Position numbers and translations under genes: made by a program
Shown: in pieces, positions 57,371 to 64,000 of the stretch
How the letters are laid out: the number at the start of each line of letters is the position of its first letter
How positions within the stretch are numbered: the first letter of the stretch is position 1
The notes under the pieces: model-generated
Databases searched by the model: none
Seen by the model: the letters and a program-made list of their open reading frames with translations, nothing else
What the model was told of the DNA's origin: nothing
DNA from: JAFDVL01 sp043736395
GTDB lineage: Bacteria; Acidobacteriota; Blastocatellia; RBC074
Assembly (NCBI GenBank): GCA_043736395.1
Contig: JAYTCQ010000174.1
Span: forward strand, 1-64,000
DNA: 64,000 nucleotides
Reading direction: 5' to 3'

Positions 57371-60127
57371 CTACATCGCCTCAATCATAGCTGCCAGTTT
57401 TGTCAATTGCTCTTCAATTTCAGCCGTACGAGCGCGAGATTCTGTCACAACTTCGACAGCGGCGCGGGCTACGAAATCAGCATTTGACAAGCGTTTTTGC
57501 AGGCTTTCAAGTTCTTTGCTAAGTTTCGTGGCGCTGGCTTCCAATCGCGCTTTTTCTTTTTCGAAATCTATTAAACCTTCCAGCGGAACAGCGATTTCAA
57601 TGCCGCTCAAAACATCGCGGACAGAACCTTTTTGGGTAGTGATAGATTCTACCAATTCAAGATTTTCAAGTCGTGCCAATCTGACGATTTGATCTGTCAT
57701 CGCAGTAATCACAGCTTTGCTGCCTTCGTCTGAAGTTGCCAGTTGCGCATTAATTTTTACTGACGGGGAAATATTAAAAGTAGCGCGAATGTTACGGAGT
57801 TTCGATACGACTCCAGTGAATAATTCCATCTCGCGTTCAGCTTGCTCATCGCGTGCACCAGCTTGTGGAAAAGCCTTCAGGCAAATTGTTTCTCCCCGAT
57901 GCGGCAGACGTTGCCACAGCTCTTCGGTGATGAATGGCATCAGTGGATGCAATAAGCACAGGCTGCGTTCGAGGATGTAAATGATGCGGCGTTTCACCGC
58001 AGTATTTTCATCAGAAATTTCCGTCGAAGTCACAAACGGCTTTGATAATTCAATGTACCAATCACAAAAATCATTCCAGAAAAATTGGTACAATGTTGCG
58101 GCTGCTTCGTGAAAACGATACTCCGCGAGCGCTGAATTCACTTCACTGGTGGCGTATTGCAAACGGCTTAAAATCCAACGATCAGCGAGAGTCGGATTCG
58201 ATAATTTCGTTTCCCATTCGAGCGGTTCCTGCGCTTCTAAAATCTCATCGCAATTCATCAAGACAAACCGCGTCGCATTCCAAATTTTATTGGCAAAATT
58301 TCGCGAAGATTCGAGCTTAGAATCTTGCAGCGCCAGCGTCAATCCAGCTGTCGAAGCTGCCGTCAAAGCAAAGCGCGCCGCGTCTGTTCCATACTGAGCA
58401 AACACATCCAGCGGATCAATCACATTGCCCTTCGTCTTGGACATTTTCTGTCCCTGCGGATCAAGCACAATTGCGTTGATATAAACCGTGCTGAACGGGA
58501 CTTCGCCCATAAATTTCAAGCCCATCATCATCATTCGCGCGACCCAGAAAAAGATGATGTCTTGCGCCGTGACTAAAACTTGCGTGGGATAGAATTTTTT
58601 TAAATCTTCAGTTTGCTCAGGCCAACCGAGCGTTGAGAAAGGCCACAGTGCCGATGAAAACCAAGTATCAAGAACATCTTCATCTGGAGTCAAAATCGTG
58701 TTCGAATCTTTTCCTTGTTGTGCTAACCGTTCACGCGCTTCGCCTTCGTTACGAGCAACAATAATTTCACCTTCAGGAGTATACCAAGCCGGAATGCGAT
58801 GCCCCCACCAGAGTTGCCGCGAGATGCACCAGTCCTGAATATTTTCGAGCCAGCCACAATAAATTTTCGAAACTCCTTCAGGAATAATTTTCGTACGCCC
58901 ATCTACAACAGCTTGCAGCGCGGGTTCGGCGAGCGGCTGCATTTTCATAAACCATTGCGTAGAAATTAATGGTTCGACAACTTGCCCGCTACGTTGGCAG
59001 TGTCCGACGTTGTGCGTGTAATCCTCAGTCTTGAGCAATAATCCAGCCGTTTCCAAATCAGCAACAACGGCTTTGCGCGCAGCGTAGCGATCTAGTCCGC
59101 GATATTTTTCTGGCGCAGCATCTGTGATTTTTGCTTCTTTGCTGATGACCTGAATGAATTCGAGATGATGGCGTTTGCCCATCGCAAAATCGTTTGGATC
59201 GTGCGCAGGAGTAACTTTAACCAAGCCTGTACCGAAATCTTTTTCGACGAGATTATCTTGAATAAAGTTTATTTGGCGTCCGACCAAGGGCAGCACAGCT
59301 TTTTGGTTTTTCAATTCGGCGTAGCGTTCATCATCAGGATTGAACGCCACTGCCGTATCACCAAGCATCGTTTCAGGACGCGTTGTTGCGACTACAATAA
59401 ATGTTCCCTGCGCAGTTTTGAGCAATCCTGATTTCGCTTCACCTTCATTAAGTGCGGCGTAGGCTTCGGCTAAGCCTTCGTAAGTTTCATTACCACTCGC
59501 AGAACCCACCGGATAAGCGATGTGCCAGATGTTGCCTTTGACTGGTTTCATCTCGGTTTCGAGATCGGAAATCGCAGTCTGCAATCCAGGTGACCAGTTG
59601 ACCATGTATTCGCCGCGATAGATCAAACCTTCATCATACAACCGCACAAAAACTTCGAGCACAGCTTTGGATAAGCCTTCGTCCATCGTGAAGCGTTCGC
59701 GTGACCAGTCTACGGAATCACCCACAATACGCATTTGTTTTTGAATCGTACCGCCGGAGTGCGCTTTCCATTCCCAAACTTTTTCGAGGAATCTTTCGCG
59801 GCCTAAATCGCGGCGGTCAACGCCTTCTGCGGCGAGCTGCCGCGTCACTACCATTTGCGTCGCGATGCCGGCGTGATCAGTTCCTGGAAGCCACAAAACT
59901 CTGTCGCCGTTCATTCTGCGCCAACGCGCTAACACGTCCTGCAATGTATGATTAAGGGCGTGTCCCATGTGCAAATATCCCGTGACGTTCGGCGGCGGAA
60001 TCACCATCGTAAAAACAGGCGCATCAGGATTCGTTTGTTTTTCAGGAGCAAAATAATTGTTCTGTTCCCATTCGGGATACCAGCGGGCTTCGACTTCTTT
60101 AGGTTCGTATTGTTTCGGAATTTCCAT
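57371..60127 (-). CDS. valS: Valyl-tRNA synthetase
   Basis: A 918-aa class-Ia aminoacyl-tRNA synthetase that charges tRNA-Val, with an editing domain. Signatures: [20 protein letters not shown] (HIGH motif, ~47-60), [19 protein letters not shown] (editing domain), [15 protein letters not shown] (KMSKS, ~562) and an anticodon-binding domain after ~640. The last ~70 residues form the usual ValRS coiled coil ([20 protein letters not shown]). Length matches the family. It is a housekeeping gene beside, not part of, the polymer locus. Confidence 0.97.
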   Translation of the reverse strand: MEIPKQYEPKEVEARWYPEWEQNNYFAPEKQTNPDAPVFTMVIPPPNVTGYLHMGHALNHTLQDVLARWRRMNGDRVLWLPGTDHAGIATQMVVTRQLAAEGVDRRDLGRERFLEKVWEWKAHSGGTIQKQMRIVGDSVDWSRERFTMDEGLSKAVLEVFVRLYDEGLIYRGEYMVNWSPGLQTAISDLETEMKPVKGNIWHIAYPVGSASGNETYEGLAEAYAALNEGEAKSGLLKTAQGTFIVVATTRPETMLGDTAVAFNPDDERYAELKNQKAVLPLVGRQINFIQDNLVEKDFGTGLVKVTPAHDPNDFAMGKRHHLEFIQVISKEAKITDAAPEKYRGLDRYAARKAVVADLETAGLLLKTEDYTHNVGHCQRSGQVVEPLISTQWFMKMQPLAEPALQAVVDGRTKIIPEGVSKIYCGWLENIQDWCISRQLWWGHRIPAWYTPEGEIIVARNEGEARERLAQQGKDSNTILTPDEDVLDTWFSSALWPFSTLGWPEQTEDLKKFYPTQVLVTAQDIIFFWVARMMMMGLKFMGEVPFSTVYINAIVLDPQGQKMSKTKGNVIDPLDVFAQYGTDAARFALTAASTAGLTLALQDSKLESSRNFANKIWNATRFVLMNCDEILEAQEPLEWETKLSNPTLADRWILSRLQYATSEVNSALAEYRFHEAAATLYQFFWNDFCDWYIELSKPFVTSTEISDENTAVKRRIIYILERSLCLLHPLMPFITEELWQRLPHRGETICLKAFPQAGARDEQAEREMELFTGVVSKLRNIRATFNISPSVKINAQLATSDEGSKAVITAMTDQIVRLARLENLELVESITTQKGSVRDVLSGIEIAVPLEGLIDFEKEKARLEASATKLSKELESLQKRLSNADFVARAAVEVVTESRARTAEIEEQLTKLAAMIEAM

Positions 60128-60133
60128 ATTTTT

Positions 60134-60168
60134 GAGCGATCAGCAATGAGCGATTAGCATTTAGCTTT
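60134..60168. repeat. Short heptamer-type repeat upstream of valS
   Basis: GAGCGATCAGCAATGAGCGA with an extension TTAGCATTTAGC. The same repeat style as in the synthetase linkers and at 46583-46668. Confidence 0.45.
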
Positions 60169-60225
60169 CTAACGAGTAAAAATGAATTGCCAATCATCTG
60201 GAATCTTGCGAGGTTCGTCAACAGC

Positions 60226-60265
60226 AAAAAATAACGCCGGCAACTTTTTCAAGCGCCGACGTTAT
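60226..60265 (-). terminator. Rho-independent terminator of the response-regulator gene
   Basis: ATAACGCCGGC (60231-60241) and GCCGACGTTAT (60255-60265) pair with one mismatch. Read on the minus strand, the hairpin is followed by a run of six T. It lies about 25 bp beyond the stop at 60290. Confidence 0.85.
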
Positions 60266-60289
60266 GCGGGGGTCAGTAAATCAATAAAT

Positions 60290-61531
60290 TTAATGAGCAA
60301 GCTGTTTTTGTTGCGCGATTTGTTTGCGAATTAAAAGCTCGGCCATTTCGGGAACGACTTCCCAGGCAACATCCTGAATCGCCTTTGCAGAAAGCTTTTG
60401 GATCACCCGATTGACGATGTCTTCGACTAAAGATTCAGGTATCTGCATTGCGCTTTCATTAAAACTGACCGGCGTTGAAGCCATCGGCATTTCTAAAGGC
60501 GCTGACTCTGACTCAGGAATGGTTTCTGAAATCGTTTCCAGAACTGGTTCTGAAACTGTTTCAATTGGCGTCGTCATGGGCATGAGTGTTCCCAGACCAA
60601 CATCCATACTCAGATTCATATCCTGAATCGCGGAAGTGTCCATTAAAGTTGTTCCTTCTGGAACAATAACTTCCGGCTCAGAATGCATTGTTGATAATAA
60701 TAAATCATCTGAACCACTTGTTGGCACCGGAGAACTCATCGAAGCCAGTGCTGGAGCCGGCTGGATTGATGGCATTGTCAAAGGAGTATACTCAGATAAA
60801 TCCAGCACATCCTCTTCAGCCAAAGTCTCTGGCGTGGCGGCCATCATCGAAGCGACCGTGGTGGGCAAAGTTGTCAGTGGCGGACTCCAGGGAGCTGAAC
60901 TTACTTCGGGTAAATCCAGAGTACGTAACAAATCAGCTCCTGAAAAGTCACCCGACACTGATAACGCAGAAGGCAGCTCTGGTTCCATCGCGTATGACAT
61001 CGCAGGAACCGGAGGAGCTACTAAGCCCGCATTCATTTCTGCCATCTCTGCCATAGAAGATGAGGGCTGTCCCGCTGATTCAGTTGGAACTGTCGATTCT
61101 GAGTTGACAGATTCATTTATTTGCGATGACGCAGACGATGACGCATCGGCTGGAATTTGTGGTCGCGCCAGAAGTTCCTGAACAGTTGTCACGAGGGTTC
61201 GAATAGATTGAAATGGTTTGGTCAGCTGATGATCAGCACATACTTTTTTAGCACGCTCCGGATCGAATGGCTCGAAAGCATGCACCAGCAAGATCACTGG
61301 GATATTTTTGAATTGAGGGTGAGCCTTAACATATTCACAAACCTCATAGCCATCCTTACCCGGCATGAAAACATCTGCCATGATCAAATCAGGTTTAATT
61401 GCTTCGATTTGTTGAACTGCTTGTTCGCCATTTCCAAACGCAATTACTTCAATACCTTCTTCAGTCAAACTCAATTTGACGATTTTTTGAACTGTAATAC
61501 TGTCATCAGCCAGCAGGACTTTGTATCCCAT
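60290..61531 (-). CDS. Response regulator with long disordered linker and helical C-terminal motif
   Basis: A 413-aa protein. The first ~125 residues form a CheY-like receiver: VLLADDSITVQKIVKLSLTE, IMADVFMPGKDGYEVCEYVK (phosphorylated Asp at about 53) and LTKPFQSIRTLVTTVQELL (the conserved Lys). The middle ~240 residues are low-complexity, rich in Ser, Thr, Pro, Met and Ala. The C-terminal 50 residues, VNRVIQKLSAKAIQDVAWEV and VPEMAELLIRKQI, resemble short conserved helices that follow such linkers in some Acidobacteriota and Deltaproteobacteria, with a slight likeness to PopZ-type ends. No DNA-binding domain is seen, so it may act by protein contact, for example in cell polarity or motility. 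Good terminator downstream. Confidence 0.85.
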   Translation of the reverse strand: MGYKVLLADDSITVQKIVKLSLTEEGIEVIAFGNGEQAVQQIEAIKPDLIMADVFMPGKDGYEVCEYVKAHPQFKNIPVILLVHAFEPFDPERAKKVCADHQLTKPFQSIRTLVTTVQELLARPQIPADASSSASSQINESVNSESTVPTESAGQPSSSMAEMAEMNAGLVAPPVPAMSYAMEPELPSALSVSGDFSGADLLRTLDLPEVSSAPWSPPLTTLPTTVASMMAATPETLAEEDVLDLSEYTPLTMPSIQPAPALASMSSPVPTSGSDDLLLSTMHSEPEVIVPEGTTLMDTSAIQDMNLSMDVGLGTLMPMTTPIETVSEPVLETISETIPESESAPLEMPMASTPVSFNESAMQIPESLVEDIVNRVIQKLSAKAIQDVAWEVVPEMAELLIRKQIAQQKQLAH

Positions 61532-62378
61532 AGATTCTTCCTCACGGAAATGTGCTTTTAGTCAACACAATTATTTTGCAGTTATCAAGACTTCTCAGCA
61601 CTCACGCATGTCTTAGCGCAATGAAATTCATTGCATCTTTTAAATTATAGTTAAGGGTTGTTTTAATACTTTGATCGGAACCTATCACTTGAAAGTAGAA
61701 CTCAAGGGGCGGCGGGCAACTGAAAAGTACCATTAACCTGATGAAGAGACAATAAAAAAATAGAATAATAGTTTTTTCATAAATGCTTGCTCTACTTTTA
61801 TTAAAGAAATTCTTCAGCTCTCAAGGCAATAAATTTGAAAAAATCCGCCAAATTTATTTAATTCTAATAAACTGTAAAAATTTTGGATAATTTTAAAGTT
61901 GACGCAGTGCTAAAATGTGATCTATTATTATTTTGATAACTAATAGTCATCCTCACATATCCGGCAACACCCATGATGACTTTTATCAAGTAAGTGTCCA
62001 GGTCAGTTTTTGTCCTGTCCAGCATCCCCAATTCCTTTTCAGCGTGCCCAGTAACGAATAGCATCTGTTTTATATTACACTCGCGCCTAACAATTTGGTT
62101 TTCCGTTTCAATATTGAATCTAAGTGACCAATCAAGATGTCGTTAGATCATCTGAATTGAGAATTTGCCTTTATTAGCAATTTCTATTTTCCATCACTGG
62201 GTTTAGCAGCTCTCCAAGTTGCTGAATAGTTGCCTTTACTTTAATAATTTCTGAGCGACGGTTAGGAGTCAAAGCTTTACAGTTTTGATTTAAGCTCCTA
62301 ATTTTCGAGTGCTCCGCTCGAGGGTTACGAACCAAAACACACACATCCTCAGGTAATTCCTGAGAGAGGGGAATGAAC
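61532..62378. other. AT-rich intergenic region
   Basis: About 850 bp between divergent genes. Only short inverted repeats were seen (for example TCGAG/CTCGA at 62305-62321). A minus-strand ORF at 62174-62431 overlaps the leader and signal-peptide region of the next gene and is not believed. No tRNA or riboswitch was recognised. The last 30 bp contain the conserved hairpin leader (62348-62364). Confidence 0.45.
62348..62364 (+). promoter_or_regulatory. Conserved leader hairpin next to the ribosome-binding site
   Basis: CTCAGG-TAATT-CCTGAG, immediately followed by the Shine-Dalgarno GAGAGGGG. The same element recurs at 63676-63692 before the paralogous gene, with one changed loop base. Position suggests translational control. 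Confidence 0.6.
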
Positions 62379-63467
62379 ATGCACACCTCACACAAATTCA
62401 CACACATTCTTTTGACACTATTCGTGCTCATCGTAAGCGTTACCGCATCGATGGCACAGGCTACCCCAAGTATTCCCAGCGATATGAAACAAGGCTCAAT
62501 GCTGTTTTACAACGCTTACACTTCAACTGTTGGTGATGCTGCGCAAAATACGCGGATCAATATCACGAATACGAATCCTACTAAATCCGTTAACGTCCAT
62601 TTTTTCTTTGTCCGAAGTAGTGATTGCACTATTGCAGATACTTATGTCTGCTTGACGGCTAGTCAGACTTTTTCCTTCCTGGCTTCGGAATATGATCCTG
62701 GCGAGTCCGGCTTCATCTTTGCCGTTGCGACCGATGATGCTGGCTGCCCTATTAATTTTAATTATTTGATAGGTGACTTGTATGCAAAGAGCTTCTTTGG
62801 AACATCCACTTATTTTCAGGCCAATTTAGGTGCCGTCGCCTTTGCCGCACAAAATATTTGGGATGGAGCAAATTATGTCGCCTGGGCTCCTGGAACACGA
62901 GCATTGCTTTTCAATAACGACATGCTTTGCGCTATTGCTTTTGGTCTCTACCACGACCTGACGAATCCAACCATTTGTCACGCCTTATACGATAAAGTTC
63001 CTTCCCAAATGGCAGTTGACAACATCCAGAGCGAAGCTGATGGAAATAATACTTTGCTGATCTTGCACTCAATGCAGGGTAAACCTGAACAGGCTGGTGC
63101 TATTGGCATTATTCTGGGACAAGTCTTCGATGATAATGAAAAGGGATACAGCTTCCAGACAACTTCGGTAGGCTGCTTCTGGGCCAGACTTATTAACAGA
63201 TCATTTATTCGTATTCCACTGGGAATTGACAAAGTCATCTCTAAAGGTCGCACCGGATGGATGTATTTCCAATCACCTAATGGCGGCACCACTGGCGTCC
63301 CTGACCTGGGCTTACTTGGAGCCACAATTGTCAGTAACAACAGACCTGATGGCTTCAATGGTGGTCATAACCTTCACATGACACGATTTAAAGATAATCG
63401 TGGTTTCGCTATCCCGGTCTTCCCGAGCGGTGTAGCGTGTGCTGGTATCGCTCCTGTTGGAGACTAA
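62379..63467 (+). CDS. Exported protein of the family shared with the giant FG-GAP protein's C-terminus
   Basis: A protein of about 362 aa with a signal peptide (ILLTLFVLIVSVTASMAQ). The rest is one domain, beginning SDMKQGSMLFYNAYTSTVGD, with NTRINITNTNPT, DCTIADTYVCLTASQTFSFL, ASEYDPGESGFIFAVATDDA and ending VISKGRTGWMYFQ and GGHNLHMTRFKDNRGFAIPV. The same pattern and order occur in the C-terminal ~300 residues of the 3999-7808 protein. Several Cys could pair. No enzymatic motif is known to me. The ATG at 62379 is 7 nt after GAGGGG and aligns with the start of the next gene; an ATG at 62373 is too close. Confidence 0.8.
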   Translation: MHTSHKFTHILLTLFVLIVSVTASMAQATPSIPSDMKQGSMLFYNAYTSTVGDAAQNTRINITNTNPTKSVNVHFFFVRSSDCTIADTYVCLTASQTFSFLASEYDPGESGFIFAVATDDAGCPINFNYLIGDLYAKSFFGTSTYFQANLGAVAFAAQNIWDGANYVAWAPGTRALLFNNDMLCAIAFGLYHDLTNPTICHALYDKVPSQMAVDNIQSEADGNNTLLILHSMQGKPEQAGAIGIILGQVFDDNEKGYSFQTTSVGCFWARLINRSFIRIPLGIDKVISKGRTGWMYFQSPNGGTTGVPDLGLLGATIVSNNRPDGFNGGHNLHMTRFKDNRGFAIPVFPSGVACAGIAPVGD

Positions 63468-63503
63468 GTGATTCTTTTTTAAAATCTTTATTTACTTAAA
63501 GAT

Positions 63504-63539
63504 AACCGGAAGCAGAGATTCTCTGTTTCCGGTTTTTTA
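63504..63539 (+). terminator. Rho-independent terminator
   Basis: AACCGGAAGCAGAGA (63504-63518) and TCTCTGTTTCCGGTT (63520-63534) pair over 15 bp with one mismatch (a G-T pair in RNA), followed by T-rich sequence. It lies between the two paralogous exported genes, so each is transcribed on its own. Confidence 0.9.
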
Positions 63540-63675
63540 TTTTTCTCCCATCTTTTCTGAAATCCCTCCTCAATTAGCAGTCTCTATAGTCCGTCACTGG
63601 AGTCTAAGAATGAACCGACCCGAAAGCTCAGGTCTGGGTTGTCTCAAAGGCTTACCATTAAGACCAAATTACATC

Positions 63676-63692
63676 CTCAGGTAACTCCTGAG
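63676..63692 (+). promoter_or_regulatory. Conserved leader hairpin, second copy
   Basis: CTCAGG-TAACT-CCTGAG with GAGAGGGG following, as at 62348-62364. Ten nucleotides separate the Shine-Dalgarno from the ATG at 63710. Confidence 0.6.
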
Positions 63693-63709
63693 AGAGGGGA
63701 TTTTTCACC

Positions 63710-64000
63710 ATGACCTCACACAAATTCACACACATTTTCTTAACGCTGTTGGCCCTAATTATTTGCGCGACAGCTTCGATGGCACAAGGACCTATAGAAC
63801 CTGGAGTCGCCAGTGACCAGAAACAGGGATCACTTTTGTTCTATAATACCTATACCTCAACAATTGGTGACGCTTCGCAAAACACGCGAATCAACATCAC
63901 GAATACTCATCACACATCTTCGGTTAACGTTCATCTATTCTTTGTCCGAAGCATTGATTGCACCATTGCAGACACTTATGTCTGTCTGACAGCAAATCAA
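63710..64000 (+). CDS. Exported paralogue of the 62379 protein (5' part; runs off the right edge)
   Basis: The first 97 codons. The signal peptide THIFLTLLALIICATASMAQ and the following SDQKQGSLLFYNTYTSTIGD, NTRINITNTHHTSSVNVHLF and DCTIADTYVCLTANQ are closely similar to the upstream gene, with most differences near the signal peptide. The pair is a tandem duplication, and the shared leader hairpin moved with it. The function is unknown. Start: ATG after GAGGGG, and conserved between paralogues. Confidence 0.8.
   Translation, partial: MTSHKFTHIFLTLLALIICATASMAQGPIEPGVASDQKQGSLLFYNTYTSTIGDASQNTRINITNTHHTSSVNVHLFFVRSIDCTIADTYVCLTANQ

Noticed and set aside
60636..61181. A 181-codon plus-strand ORF opposite the response regulator
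   Set aside because: It mirrors the low-complexity linker; the minus frame has a receiver domain and a terminator.
62174..62431. A minus-strand ORF of 85 codons overlapping the leader of the exported protein
   Set aside because: It is antisense to the conserved hairpin, Shine-Dalgarno and signal peptide, and has no start signal or recognised family.

Overview
The window looks like a chromosomal segment of an Acidobacteriota-type soil bacterium, most plausibly of the Blastocatellia. This is an inference from moderate GC, many secreted beta-propeller, FG-GAP and PKD proteins, a CadC-like winged-helix regulator with a FlgO/TolB-like C-terminus, a subtilase with TFADG repeats, and peptide-synthetase genes with heptamer-type repeats. 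No 16S or tRNA gene was seen, so the placement is not proven.

Layout. 1-3.7 kb: the 5' part of a polysaccharide-export gene (minus strand), a small conserved-looking ORF, a LuxR-type regulator, a 1.3-kb AT-rich stretch with perfect inverted repeats and a decayed ORF, then a CadC-like regulator. 4-7.8 kb: a giant secreted FG-GAP/DUF11 protein whose C-terminal domain recurs in two tandem genes at the right edge (62.4-64 kb). 7.8-12.2 kb: a 29-bp inverted repeat, a YCF48-like propeller, a TonB-like protein, an HD phosphohydrolase and an M20 peptidase. 12.5-19.8 kb: mostly housekeeping (rnc, a GNAT enzyme, a RodZ-like protein, guaB).

19.8-50.7 kb: an unbroken, 31-kb, 16-gene minus-strand run. 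It reads, in transcription order: two polysaccharide co-polymerase (Wzz/GumC-like) genes flanking a degenerate BY-kinase-like gene, a polyprenyl-phosphate sugar transferase, a large secreted sugar-dehydrogenase/PKD/PA14 protein, an O-antigen ligase/polymerase, a GT4 glycosyltransferase, a Wzx-type flippase, a second GT4, an A-PCP-TE synthetase, a C-A-PCP-TE synthetase, a PAP2 phosphatase, an SMP-30-like lipoprotein, a LamG-phosphoesterase, an A-PCP-C-A-PCP synthetase and an Sfp-type phosphopantetheinyl transferase. Gene spacing is short or overlapping, so a Wzx/Wzy exopolysaccharide pathway and a non-ribosomal peptide pathway appear to be one locus. This is the main candidate for an undescribed system: either a peptide-decorated polysaccharide or co-regulated secretion of two products.

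50.7-57.4 kb: a 767-bp leader with a terminator-like hairpin and a near-consensus sigma-54 promoter, a TPR/GAF/sigma-54-activator regulator, and, divergently, a subtilase and a Wza-like export protein that probably completes the secretion machinery. 57.4-61.5 kb: valS and a response regulator. Across the synthetase genes, short heptamer-type repeats sit in frame in the same hypervariable A-domain linker of all four A domains.
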